From Istiophorus platypterus (taxonomy: Eukaryota; Chordata; Actinopteri; Istiophoriformes; Istiophoridae), in the NCBI GenBank assembly GCA_016859345.1, contig CM029134.1:11723060-11787059 (forward strand): 64,000 nucleotides of DNA, read 5' to 3'. Positions 39,101 to 50,762 of this stretch are shown here, piece by piece. The translations under genes were made by a program, and so were the position numbers. Position 1 is the first letter of the stretch; every line of letters starts with the position of its first letter. Below the pieces are notes generated by a model. That model did not search any database. It was not told the DNA's origin and was given only the letters and a program-made list of their open reading frames with translations.

Positions 39101-42100
39101 TTGTGTTTTTACATTATCATGAATTTGACCATTCATTTTGTTAGACCTGTGATCATGTTTTTAGTTCCCATTGTTATTTCAAGTTTTTGTTTTCCTTCCA
39201 TTCCCTGGCTGGGTCATGAAATGCCCCCACACCCCAATTCCCACAATCATTTTGCGGCTGGCCACAGATTCGGCTGCAGCTCTGGGATACAGCCGGACAG
39301 GAGCGCTTCCGCAGTCTCATCCCCAGTTACATCCGCGACTCAGCTGCTGCTGTGGTGGTTTATGACATAGCCAGTAGGTATCATGGCCTTGCCTCACCTC
39401 ATTGTCCTTCACTTAATATGTGCAAGGGCATAAAAGAGCATTTACTAGCCTGGCAAACCTCACTGGACAGCATGATGAAGGTATATTCTAGACTGTTTGC
39501 ATCAGCAACGGTGATGCTAAAGCAGTTCTCCAGCAGTGTCCAGGGGGGGGGGTCTGTGCTTCCTAGATGCCATTACATATGAGGATGATGGAAGGAATAA
39601 TGGGAAATATCTTCAAATCTCACCTCTGAGATCCTCTGAAATCAGCCTCAATAATGATTTGGCACAGCCCTCTTGTTTGCATAACACCGGTCATCTCTGG
39701 CCCTGCTGTATTTGAATCATTCTCCTCCATAAAAGGCCATTTTCATCTCCGCTGCTTGGCTTGAAATTCTTTTATGTCTGTCCTGCTCTCTGTTCTCTTG
39801 TTCTGTCCTCCTTTTCTTTATATACACCTCCTTGTCCTTTTCTTCCCTTCCGTTCCAATCTTTAGGTCCGGCTCCAGCTTTGGGACACTGCTGGACAGGA
39901 GCGTTTTCGTAGCCTAATTCCCAGCTACATTCGTGACTCTACCATTGCTGTGGTTGTTTATGACATCACCAGTGAGTCAGGGCTGTACTCTAACCTTTCA
40001 GTAGGGGTCTTTAGCAATTGAAAGGAAACTGTCTTGGTGTAGTTGCTGCTCTATGTATTTCTGCTAATAACCCTTAAATTCTATTCGTGTATGTTCCCCT
40101 TTTTCAAGTTTCTCCTCTTAACATTTGTGCTTACTAATGTATGACTACCCCCACTTTTCTTACACAAGATACTCAACCTTTTTTAATGAAGAATAACATC
40201 TGCTTGTGCAAACTTTTAAGTATAGCTAATATACCAGATGTTTAATGTCCTTTTTGGGCTACAGGGGGCTGATGTGTACGGTAATATTTTTGTTTTTATT
40301 TTATTTATTTATTTATTTTTTGCATCCACAGATCTTAATTCATTCCAACAAACCTCAAAGTGGATTGATGATGTTAGAACAGAGAGAGGAAGTGATGTCA
40401 TTATCATGCTTGTTGGGAACAAAACAGACTTGGCGGATAAAAGGTACATGGTTGTGTGAGATGTGTGAATGATCATGATTTGCTCATTCTGTTTACAAGG
40501 ATTGACAAATAGATCGTAATTTTGTATTACACAATGTTTAGAAAATGATTTGCTTTAGGTATTGTAGTTAATGAACTCTGCCAAAGCCTGGAATCCCCCT
40601 TTTTTCCCTTCAGTGCATCTCATCCAATTTTGACTTTTATTATCCTTTGGTATTTTGCATACTCCAGCCTTTTTATTAGTGATTTAGGTGCCTTTATTTA
40701 TACATTTTTATTTCTTATTATTTGATCATAGTTCTGTTCTGCTTTTTTTTACCTTTGTTTTACTTTTTTTGTTCCCTTTCCTTGTCTGTTCTCTCCATGT
40801 CATTTTTATTTATTTATTTATTTTGTGTGTGTGTGTTTCACTGAACACCACACTGAACACCACTCCCTCCCCCCTCCCCTTCCCGGGACCATGGCAGGCA
40901 AGTTTCTGTTGAGGCGGCAGAGAGGAAAGCTCGTGAGCTCAATGTGATGTACATAGAGACCAGTGCCAAGGCTGGCTATAACGTCAAACAGGTTGGTGTC
41001 TAGCAACAGCAGGTGTAATGCAGACGAATGATCCTAACGTTTCAAGCACAAGTGATTACGTCCCATAGATCAGGGAGGCCCACCTGTGACAGCTCCTCCA
41101 TGTATTCATTATATGGATCAGAGTGTGGCTGTTGAATAAATGAGTGACCTCTGAAGTTGATTTCCTGCTGCCTCATCTTTACTCAGCACAGCAGCCTCTC
41201 TCCCTTTGTCTTCCTCTGTCTGTCATAACTAAACTAACCTCTCTCTCTTTCACCCAAAACCAAATTCTGTGCTGAGCTCTCTTTTGTTTCTCTCTCCATC
41301 TATTCCCTCTCTCCTGTTTGCCTTTCCTCTTTGCGGTGTTTCTTTCCATATCTGTCTGTTCGTCCATCTCCCCCCTTTCTGCTTTTACCTGAGCAGACAG
41401 ATCACCACGGAGGAGGGCGAGCAGAGAGCTAAGGAACTGAATGTCATGTTCATTGAAACCAGCGCAAAGACTGGCTACAATGTCAAACAGGTAGAGATTC
41501 TGCTCTCTCAGGGTAGTTGAGCTCAGTCTACCCTTGAAGTTTACACTTAACTCCTTCCACCTCCTTTTCCCCTCTCATGGCTCATCATGACACATCTTAG
41601 TGTTCTCAGTACTTACTGTATCGGTTTTGTTTTCCCTCCACAGGCTTATTGGTTAACTTGTTCTGCACAAGTTTACTGCTACTTTGTTCAGTTTTTGATC
41701 AAGTATTTTTTGTCTGACTCACTAAAACTTGTGCAGTTTTCCAAATGTTTGTGCGAATATAATGAATTGGCTCAGTGGAGGACGTTGGCACAGCAACCTT
41801 CACTTTCATGCTTTTATCTCAACCAGCAGTTACAGTCACATTTTGTATCAGTGCTCTAACTTCTTCTTGTGTTTACCTGCTATTCAAATATATCATTCAG
41901 GAGTGACAATTGTCTGTCTGTACTGTACATAGCCCATTTGACAGTAAGGCCAATTGATGTGATGATATATATCATTGAAAAGAATAATAGTCACAACAGT
42001 CACAGTCTACAAATTTAAAACAAGTTCACTATCCAAAGTTGCTTGGTGTATTTGGCCATTGTGGGTAGTATCCCAAATGCAGGACTGCATGACCTCAATA

Positions 42101-42730
42101 AGGGATGATTACATCAATGTGACAAAGTACCTTTGATATATATTTTTTTTTGTTTAGTTTATGTATAAACAGTCTCCATGTTAAATTTAAAGAAAAATTA
42201 CTACATTAAGATATTTCAGTATCCAAATAATGAAAATACATAAACTGTAATACAAGATGTTATCCATATCATCCGTCCCTATTCGAGCAGAGTTTATATG
42301 ACATTCTGGTAAATCCTTTTTCAATTGTGTTTAATCTGCACTTTGTTTTATAGCTTTTCCGTCGTGTTGCTGCTGCATTGCCAGGGATGGATAGTACACC
42401 AGAGAAAAGCAAAGAGGACAGTATCCTTTTCAAAATTGCTTTCAAAAAATATTGTCATATTTCTGTCAGAGTATTGTCATTATTGCCAAGGCTGCATTAC
42501 TTTGACTGTAGAAAAGTTGGCAATCTGGTAATAAGTGGTTCTTAGATTCCTGTGCAGAAAAGAATGAATTTGCACTGTTGAGATTGCAGCCAGATAGCAC
42601 TGCAGAAAATACTGAAGTAAAATTTGTGAATTCATTGGTGTTGTTGCTTAACCAGGTTCTCTCAGTGATTGACATAAAACTGGAGAAGCAACCAGAGATG
42701 ACTGTCACTGAGAGCAGCTGCTCATGCTAG
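36109..42730 (+). CDS. rab41: Rab6-family small GTPase (rab41 by position, RAB6A-like in sequence)
   Basis: Rab6 proteins steer vesicle traffic at the Golgi by cycling between GTP and GDP. Exons: 36109-36187, 37405-37463, 38916-38969, exon 4 as 39268-39373 or 39866-39971, 40332-40443, exon 6 as 40898-40991 or 41397-41490, 42354-42420, 42666-42730. Any combination with one of each pair gives 636 nt, 211 aa (human RAB6A 208). Seen: P-loop GEQSVGKTS, switch I region ending ATIGIDF, DTAGQE, NKTD, ETSAK, and a C-terminal CSC for double geranylgeranylation. Exon 4 and exon 6 alternatives have identical length and phase, so including both members of one pair would shift the frame; mutually exclusive use is implied. 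The last intron (42421-42665) looks U12-type. The promoter region before 36109 is CpG-rich. Place between arr3 and pdzd11 matches human RAB41, but the sequence is closer to RAB6A/RAB6B. Confidence 0.92.
39268..39373 (+). CDS. rab41: Rab exon 4a (RAB6A'-like alternative)
   Basis: 106-nt exon with AG acceptor and GT donor, phase 0 to +1. It encodes residues 65-99 and the first base of codon 100, from IRLQLWDTAGQ through DSAAAVVVYDIA. Its Ile65, Ala90 and Ala91 match the residues that define human RAB6A' (Ile62, Ala87, Ala88, offset 3). It also has Ala at 99 where 4b has Thr. The switch II DTAGQE is intact. Confidence 0.85.
39866..39971 (+). CDS. rab41: Rab exon 4b (RAB6A-like alternative)
   Basis: 106-nt exon of the same phase as 4a, 492 bp downstream. 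It encodes VRLQLWDTAGQ through DSTIAVVVYDIT. Val65 and Thr90 follow human RAB6A; Ile91 follows RAB41 rather than the Val of RAB6A. Many synonymous differences from 4a show that this is an old duplicate, not an assembly copy. Confidence 0.85.
40898..40991 (+). CDS. rab41: Rab exon 6a (RAB6A-like alternative)
   Basis: 94-nt exon completing Arg137 and encoding residues 138-168: QVSVEAAERKARELNVMYIE then TSAKAGYNVKQ. The ERKA and SAKAGYN features resemble human RAB6A. The ETSAK guanine-contact motif is intact, and the donor is GTTGGT. Confidence 0.8.
41397..41490 (+). CDS. rab41: Rab exon 6b (RAB6B-like alternative)
   Basis: 94-nt exon of identical phase, 405 bp after 6a, encoding QITTEEGEQRAKELNVMFIE then TSAKTGYNVKQ. 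The QIT, EQRA and SAKTGYN features resemble human RAB6B. It differs from 6a at 10 of 31 residues. The acceptor is read as GAGCAG before ACAGATC; using the next AG would lose codons for Arg and Gln. Confidence 0.82.
42421..42665 (+). other. Probable U12-type (minor spliceosome) intron in the Rab gene
   Basis: The intron starts GTATCCTTT, the consensus U12 GT-AG donor, and has TTGCTTAAC at 42644-42652, one mismatch from the U12 branch consensus TTCCTTAAC, about 14 nt before the AG acceptor. It separates the last two coding exons in phase 1. Confidence 0.75.
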
Positions 42731-45440
42731 TACACCTCACCCGACCCAGCCTGTCTCCTCCCCACCAACAGCTTGTCTCTCAGTGGCCACGCTCTCCTCC
42801 CTTGGCACACTGCCATTGTGAAGGGGGACCTGTCTTTTCTTTTTCCCTTTTCAACTCAGTGACTTTTCAGAGTGTCCGTGTGGATGTGCATTACTGTATT
42901 GAAACAGAATATCTGGGGAAAAAATGGTTCAAAAGTAAACATTTAAAACAAGGAACAAGTTAAACGATTCATTGAGATTTTCATCCAGTTGCATGGCATT
43001 ATATAGGATTGCCGACTGACATAGCTAACCGTTCATGAGTTATTGCACAGTTCAGAATCTTAGTGCTGTTACTCTTGTCATTGTTGTAAAGTAAAAACTG
43101 CTTCAGATTATTTAAATGACTCTGCGATTGTTACTGAGATACTGTTGCATGTCTCAGATAACAGGTCATTTTTGAACTTTGTCTTATTTTGAGGAAAAAG
43201 AGACAGGATCTTACCAGTGGAATTACATCATTGCCAACTGTCATATTACTGCATTAGGCTCAAATTAACCCTTTTTATTAAAGAGGGTCGTTGGTCCATT
43301 CATTAGTTATAATTTATATCTAACATCTGTAGGCCTAAAATGCCTAAAAACAACAGCATGTTAGCAGACAAAATTTATGTAATTTGAGATCTTCTTTAAA
43401 ACATTGCTGCAAAAGGGATGTGTAACCAAGTAATATCTATTTTCATTTCAAAGGGAAGCCATCCCAACTTCACTAGAATTGCTACTAAGTAAACTATGTC
43501 TGCATTAAAACTATAGCAATTGTCTCTTCAATGTAAAATAAACTGCACGCGTACTAACATGTCTGAGGAGGAGTTCTCAGTTATTAGATGCCCCCGATGT
43601 ATGAAATAAAAAGAGCCAGCACTAAGTTTTTCCATGCTGATGGAAAGTTGCCACTTCGGTCGCTATGACGTACCCACCATCTCATTGATAATTTGTGTTG
43701 TGTTGATTACATCATTGTAAAAACGTGCAGCATGCTCATCATGCAGGATTTATATGGATAAGAACACAGATGCCTTGCTTGTTTGTTCACCAACGTTGTG
43801 CACTGAATCAAGCCACAATATTGTAAAATATAAAAGAAGCCTGCTGACTGGTTCATGGCTTCACTCGTCGTTTTGTAGAGCTCGTAGACAAGAGTTTTTC
43901 CTCAGATACAGCTAACGCTTCCTAACACCCTTGCTGTAAAAAGTGCGGAGAAGTTAGTTACAGTATCCTTTTGCTGTATTGCTATTGCCTGTGTTGGACC
44001 GTTGGTTTTATGTGTTTATTTATTTTATAACTTGGACATACGAGATAACATTGTACGCTTGACCAAAAGTACAGACGCTGACACGCATGTTGAAAGTTTA
44101 TTTTATTTATTGTTTGCGTGTCTGCCGGGGCCCCACCTAAAGGCGACATTGAGGCCTGGTAATGTTTTTTCCTGTCACACTGCAAGAAATTACTTTTTTG
44201 CAGTGTGTGTAGTCAATAGTTTGGTTTACAGTCGCAGGTAAAGGCTGCACCATCTCCAGACACACAGTGTAACACAAACCGACTAACTAGCCATAGCACA
44301 ACAAAAGACACTGGTCATTTGCTGTAGCTTGTTTTGAAATGTCAGCGTATCAAAATAGATTTAAAATTTTAATTAATTACATCAAACAACCATTTTAACA
44401 TGAGCAGCTCTTCTCTTACTTGTCACTGACAAAATATGCAGCTTTGTGCTATTCTGAATTGTGTCTGTCCATTTGAAATATGCTGTCTACTCGTGTTTAG
44501 CAATGTTTGTGTGAATAATGTACTATTCCTATCTGATGTATAAAAAGGAGAGTTAATGAAACACAAGTGTAGGTCTATCACATGAAATAAAATAAAGATA
44601 TTTCACCAAAATAGTAACGTCTGTGATCCCTTTCTTTATGAAGCACTACTGTAGAAAAAGGTACAATTACAGATTATTTGGTCGCAGTTTGATGGCATAT
44701 TCATGATTCATAGTCTGTGACTGTGTGTGTTAGTCACACTTGCCAAAGTAGACAAAGTACTCCTTAGGCAATACAGTACATCAGAGGCACAAAGTTTTAC
44801 AACAGGCAGGTGTGGCTAAGTACGACCTTGAGGTTGTATGACACTCGTGCAAGTACTTTGCAACTACATCTTTGGCAAAACACCACTAAAAGCATTTGGT
44901 GAAAAAGTGAATGTATTAAACATTCCACATATAGAGCTATTTATGAAAACAGGCCTATGTCATGTATTGCATTTGAATTGATTTGTGTGTGTGTGAGAAT
45001 GACAGTTTAAACCATTTTAGTGAGGACATTTTTGGCTGGTCCTTACTAGTTTAAAGGTTAATACTGGGTTATAAAGATAAAGAAAGAAACAACTTCGTGT
45101 GTATGTGTATTTAATTTATGGTTTTGTCTTTTTTGAATGTTTTGTCCTCTTGATCTATGCTTGGGTTTTTATCACTCTTGGTCATTAAAAAAAAGCTATA
45201 TATCTATAAATACAAGCCTTTATGAAGAGTCTTTAGAAGTGTCACAGTCGAAGAGGCTGAATTCAGGTCCATATTTTTAATAGTATTTCCACTCATGATT
45301 GAGTCCAAGCATAGTTGTACTGTAACATTTATAGTCAGGATGTTATAGTCATCAATCCCAGAGCCCAGTGTTCAGCCCACTACAGCGTGTGTGGCCCAGT
45401 TTATACCTTTCACACTTTCTGACAGTAAAACTCCCCCAGA
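42731..45440 (+). other. Rab gene 3' UTR and intergenic DNA
   Basis: No coding exon was recognised. The long AT-rich sequence after the Rab stop codon has candidate poly(A) signals (AATAAA) near 43536, 43604 and twice at 44586-44596, so the 3' UTR may reach 1.9 kb. Beyond that the sequence is intergenic up to the stard10-like promoter. Confidence 0.5.
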
Positions 45441-45442
45441 GT

Positions 45443-45567
45443 GCTCTCTCTCTCTCTCTCTCTCTCTCTCCCCCTCCCTCCCTTTTTCTCCCCCCTCTCT
45501 CTCTCACTCTCTCTCCCTCTCCTCTCTCTCCCTCTCCTCTCTCTCCCTCTCTCTCGCCCCCCCCCCC
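45443..45567. repeat. (CT)n / polypyrimidine tract
   Basis: A long CT-rich low-complexity tract that ends in a C run, just upstream of the stard10-like CpG promoter region. Frames through it are artefacts. Confidence 0.95.
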
Positions 45568-45711
45568 TCAGGTATCAGTTTCGACTAATGACAACTGCCT
45601 GATACCGTAAAAGCTGCGGTGTAACGTAGACGATCCTTCTTCATGGGGGGGGGGTCGGTCCTCAGAGGGCGGGGCACACCTGCCCGGCTCACCTGCGCTC
45701 AGGAAGCGCCG

Positions 45712-45719
45712 TGACGTCA
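45712..45719. promoter_or_regulatory. Full CRE palindrome in stard10-like promoter
   Basis: TGACGTCA, the full cAMP-response element, lies in a CpG-rich segment (about 45640-45970) some 250 bp upstream of the start codon. Two CACCTG E-boxes lie just before it, and an ATATAT motif within GC-rich sequence near 45810 may serve as a TATA-like box. CREB-type control is inferred. Confidence 0.5.
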
Positions 45720-45971
45720 GCGGGAGAGGCCTTTCGCAGGCACGTCTCAGGAATTTAACGCAAAAAAAAAAAAAAAAAAATCCCGCTCGACCTGATCGGC
45801 GGCCCCGCGCGCATATATCCGCGCGGCCGGAGGCGGACAGGCACGCGAGCCTCCAGTCCCGCGAGCCCGACGCGCACCGGGCTGCTCCGCGCGCCGTCCC
45901 GTCCCCTTCGTCTCCTCCGGAGCCTCGAACAAAGTTATTCTCTCCCGTCCGTTTTTAAAGGAACTCGAATC

Positions 45972-46427
45972 ATGTCCGCTCCGAGTATCTTACCCGACGG
46001 GGCGACGTTCGCCGACTTCAGAAAACAGTGTCTGTCGACGGACAACTGGCTGAACAAGTACGACAAGAACGAGATGCAGGTGTGGGTCGAACATCCGCCT
46101 GCGAGTAAAGGAAACCACGTCCCCAAAATCCACAAGATCAAGGTGAGTCCGGCGTCCGGCCGACGGGGTCTCGGACTGACCTCCGTACTGTGACCTCCGC
46201 TGCGCCGAGAACCGGCCCTTTACTCCCCGTGTATGTGTCTCTTCCAGTGTAAAATGACAATCAAAGACGTGTCGGCCGCCACCATGTACGACGTCCTTCA
46301 CGACGGCCGGTACCGGAAGAAGTGGGACCCCACCATGTTGGAGAGTTTTGACATTGCCCGACTCTCCGACAACGCCGACGTGGGCTACTACTCATGTGAG
46401 GGCTCCTCTCTCTCGTCTCATCGCTTT

Positions 46428-46491
<64 letters not shown>

Positions 46492-47826
46492 GTCTCTCAC
46501 GGCCACAAACCAGAAACACGCTGGTCCCCAGCACACGCACCTGTTGCACACCACAAATACACGCGATGAAAAGGAAAAGTGCGTACTCGGGAGTTTGATT
46601 CCCATTTCGGAGCAAAGCGCCGTTTCCAGATTAAAATGCGGCTTTATATTGATTTAACCACAGTCCTGGCGGGATTCAAAATGATTTCTTTAAGCATAGT
46701 GTTCCTTTTTAAAAGTAATATACATTGTTTGTAAATACTAGAGTAAGGTGGACCTTTTTTTATTTTGAGTCCTGGTGAGACATAAACAATGCCACCACTA
46801 TTTTCCCATCAGAAAGCACGACCAGTTATATTTATACATGTGAACCTTGTTTGTTTTTTTTTTCTTCTTAATCCCATTGTATCTTTGTGTCCTTAATTTT
46901 AATTTCCATTTCTAATTTATTTATCGTACGATCACCTGTTGTTTTTGTTTGTTTGTTTTTTTCTTTTTAAGTACATGGAGTCCTCAGGGATGAAAAATGT
47001 GCAGTCTCTTGCTCCACCAGTGTATTTATTTACATAATAAGGGTGCACAGCTTGTGACACTGAAAAAATTAACTAACCAAGGAATTCTATAATTCTAATA
47101 GGTTGGGGTTTTTTTTTTTTTCATCAATTAAGCAATTAATCATCAGATCTACAAAATACTGCAATTCCCAGCAGCCAAGGTGACAATCTTTAAATTGCTT
47201 ATTTTGTCTAACATCAGTCCAAAATGTTTTTGAGTCACAGACCAGTGAATTTATGGCATTTTGCTTAATAAAAAATACTTAAATGTTTTTATAGATTACT
47301 AAGAAGTTGCTTTTTAAAAATTTCTGTCAAAAAATCTTTTCACCTCTACACCTGTAACTTGATGGCAGATTAACTGAGCAACATTTTCTCAACTTTATCA
47401 AAAGCAGGTTGAGATAGTATAAGCACCCTCTCTGCAGACCTTTAAAATAATAAGGGAATCAGCTTTAAAAAGTTTTCCCTAATCACAACGACTCATTCAC
47501 ATGTATTTTGTAACCAACTTTATCTTCAGCTTTGTTGACTGAGAATGAAGGTGTGGTTTGATCCTAATTATCTGACTGCGGGCCTCTGATTTATAATGTC
47601 CTCTATAATGTCCTTCCAGGTGATGAAGTGTGTGCACAAGGCGGGACAGAACTACCCAGAGTGGAAACAGCAGAACTCTCCCGACCAGAAGCCCTGGTTG
47701 TACCCAGAGCAGAACTCCCTAGCCACAATGGACCCCAATGAACTGTCGATACAGAGAGCAGACTCGCTAGAAAACGTGGATGAGAGCTCCAAGATGGATG
47801 CTCAGGACAGTGAGGACAGTAGTTAA
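45972..47826 (+). CDS. stard10: STARD10-like START-domain lipid transfer protein, central exons missing
   Basis: STARD10 carries phosphatidylcholine and phosphatidylethanolamine between membranes. Three coding exons are visible: 45972-46142 (57 codons, MSAPSILPDG start), 46248-46395 (matches the DVLHDxxYRKKWD and FDIARL-NADVGYYS block) and 47620-47826 (HKAGQNYPEWKQ, then PWLYPEQ, ADSLENVDES and an acidic DSEDSS end). Exon 2 ends in phase 1 and the last exon starts in phase 0, so they cannot be joined in frame. About 90-95 residues that form the centre of the START fold in human STARD10 are absent from 46396-47619, which holds a 60-bp (GT)n tract and AT-rich DNA. This could be an assembly deletion at the microsatellite or a real internal loss. 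Fish also have STARD10 paralogues, so the exact orthologue name is uncertain. Confidence 0.8.
46431..46490. repeat. (GT)30 microsatellite
   Basis: 60 bp of uninterrupted GT within the stard10-like gene, 35 bp after exon 2. It marks the place where central exons would be expected to follow. Confidence 0.97.
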
Positions 47827-50267
47827 ATCACATCAAAGTGATGGGGGGGGCAAGATGGAGGGATTGGGGGATGGACTGTAAATACCCACAAAAACAACAG
47901 GACTTGAGACCCCCAATTCAGTGATATCACCCTAACCCTCCAATTTAGCAAACCTGTGTGCATTTTGGGATGAGTAAGAGTATGAAGTATTTACAGCTGT
48001 CATACCAGATGGACATGAGCACAGATCAAGTTACCATTCACCTCAGCCTATGTTGAACTAAGCTAAATCTCTCTCCAGTGTTCGCCATGGTGTAATTTCT
48101 TGCCAATGTAAAGAGTTAGAGGTCTGGGGGTCTGAATGTGGCAGAATTTCAGCACAACATTTACAATGGCTCCTCTCTCAGGACTTGTTCAGTCGCAGCT
48201 AAAAAAAATGCATATGAACAAATTTTTAAATGAGGAAATTAAGCATTGTCCATTAGTAGCTCCTTGTAAGGGTATGGATGGATATAAGATCAGGTACTGT
48301 CAGTAGTGCTAGTGGAGTGATGCCAAGTTTCTGAAGTCACAGCTGCTTGTTTAAGCCAAAATGGTTTCTGTAACTTTTAACCTTTTTTGTTTCAATGTCT
48401 GATCATTATGATTAGATCATGACCTGAACACACTTCAAACTCACTCACTCACTTATTTTGTTAAATCACCTAATTATAGTTAATAACACTGTTAAAACGG
48501 GTTTCATGTTAGAAAGATAAATCTCTTATTATGGTGAAAGGTTCTGGGTTTGTGCAGCTCAGGTTATTGACTTGAATCTGTTTTTCAGAAATACAGATTT
48601 TTTTTTTTTTACATTAATCTAAGACAAAAAAAACACACTTGACTATCACTTTATTTGCTACCAATGTTTTTAAATGTGAAAACATTACTTAATTTTACTT
48701 AGTTATGATAATTGACAACTATGCTGTATATTTGTCTTCTATATGTAATACAGGAAGACTGTTTGAAGGTTTGTTGTATTTATTCAGATGTTGTGCAATC
48801 AAAGTGTATGCATTGTAACTCTTACATCATATATAGACCTTAGACTTGCATTGGCACTCAGAAGATCAGTTGTTGATCTCTGAGAATGAAAATCTAGTTA
48901 GGTTGTATTGACTTGTAAAATGTAGAGTTTGCGTTTTATCTGTTAAATATCACTTTACCTGAAGGATTTGAACGACCATAAGGGATTTCTTTTATCTATT
49001 TATTTGACGTTTCTATGCACTAGAACAAGGTCATGATGTAGGAAATTACACTGGAATGAAGCCCTGCAGGCTGAGCTTGTTCAGTTTTTCTGCTTAAGAT
49101 GTTTGATATGAACAATGTTACATGGTCTCAACTTTAAAAAAAAAAAAAAAAAAGTAAACCTAACAAGACGAACATGCTTTGACAATCACTGTCCTTGACT
49201 GCATTTCTCGTTAGGTCTCTCTCAAGAGTAACCACATTATAAAGCAGAACAATTCTGCTGCTTGTACCAGAGAAAACCAGTCCATTTCCAAATCTGTCAG
49301 GCTTTTCAAGTACATAAAGACTCAGATTACTAGAGTTCAAAACTGTTTTTACTTGCAATTTTATCTTCTTTTCTTGAAAATGATTTAAAAAAAAAAACAC
49401 TTTATAATAAGCTCTGGAACATAAAGATAAAAATATATCTGAGGAAAAACAAAGTTACACCTCCAGGAAATTACTAGTGTACAAAAGTATAAGACATTTT
49501 TGAGATGGCAACAGGCAGGTATTTGCATTGATCTAAGCAAATGTTTAAAATACTTGAACCTAGTGTATTCTAGCATACTGGAGTAAGATCCAGAGACATT
49601 CACCTGTTTTCTATAAATGATTGAATGTATTCTGATTTACTTCAGGGCCAAAGGTCATATCTGCCAATTTCACTGATCAGCACGTGTTGAAACAAGGAGG
49701 CAACAAAAAGTGTCTAGCAGTCTTCATTCACAATGAAATCCTGCAATCCTCTGGATCTCCATCACAGACAGAAAAACACTCCATTATAGGCTTTACCAAT
49801 ATACTAAAATACTGGACACAATATGCTGTTATTATGCACTTTAACTGCATGTTACAAGTTATACTTGTCAAAAGTGAACAGTTTATACATTAAAATAACC
49901 AAATCATCCCAGTCCAGGAGCAGTGTATGTAAAATAATTATGTGTTGAAAATGATCAAAATTGATACTTGATAGTATTAAAGTAATGCTGGGTCCACAAC
50001 AGCAGTCAATAAAAAATACTAAAAAAACATACAACTTAATATTTCATACACAATTATTTGTTAAATAAAAAAAATGGATGTGCAGGTTATTCACAGTGAT
50101 ATTTCAAAATCTACTACATGTTGTTCCCTCAACATTAGTTGTTCTTAAAACATGTTAGGCCATGTTAACTTTGTACCAATTGTGTGGTTGTGTACTGAAA
50201 TCCAAGTCATATTTATATATGTTTACCTGTATATACACTCAGATGCCACAGTTGCCAGTATATTAGG

Positions 50268-50314
<47 letters not shown>

Positions 50315-50731
50315 CTACTTTTTTCAGTGTCACCGATACAAATGTGATACAAATGTGTGCAGTGCACACAAGTGCTTCTCTGAACTTGATTAACGTGTTA
50401 TATTTTCAGGACTACAGTAGAAACATCCAACTAGGGCTTGAAGAAAAAGTCAATGTCGGTGACTTAAATTACGCAGGGTCTTCAAATGTTGACAAGAAAA
50501 TTAGTCCTGGATGTCTACAAAGCTATAAAAGTGACTTCATGTAAATAAATTCTGATGTAGTAGGAATCACCATATATCACAGCAGATTAGAGCATTCTAT
50601 AGATTATGTTTTCCTTACATGGAGGACTGAGTATGAGTGTTTTAGTCATACATCAGTCATCCTGAAGCTGAAACAGAATGGAGGCCAGAGTCTGTGGGAG
50701 GAGGACAGTGACGTGCGCTGATGTATCTGCT

Positions 50732-50762
<31 letters not shown>

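Noticed and set aside
39268..41490. Rab alternative exons as an assembly duplication
   Set aside because: The paired exons differ at many synonymous sites and the intervening introns are unrelated, so a recent or artificial duplication does not explain them.
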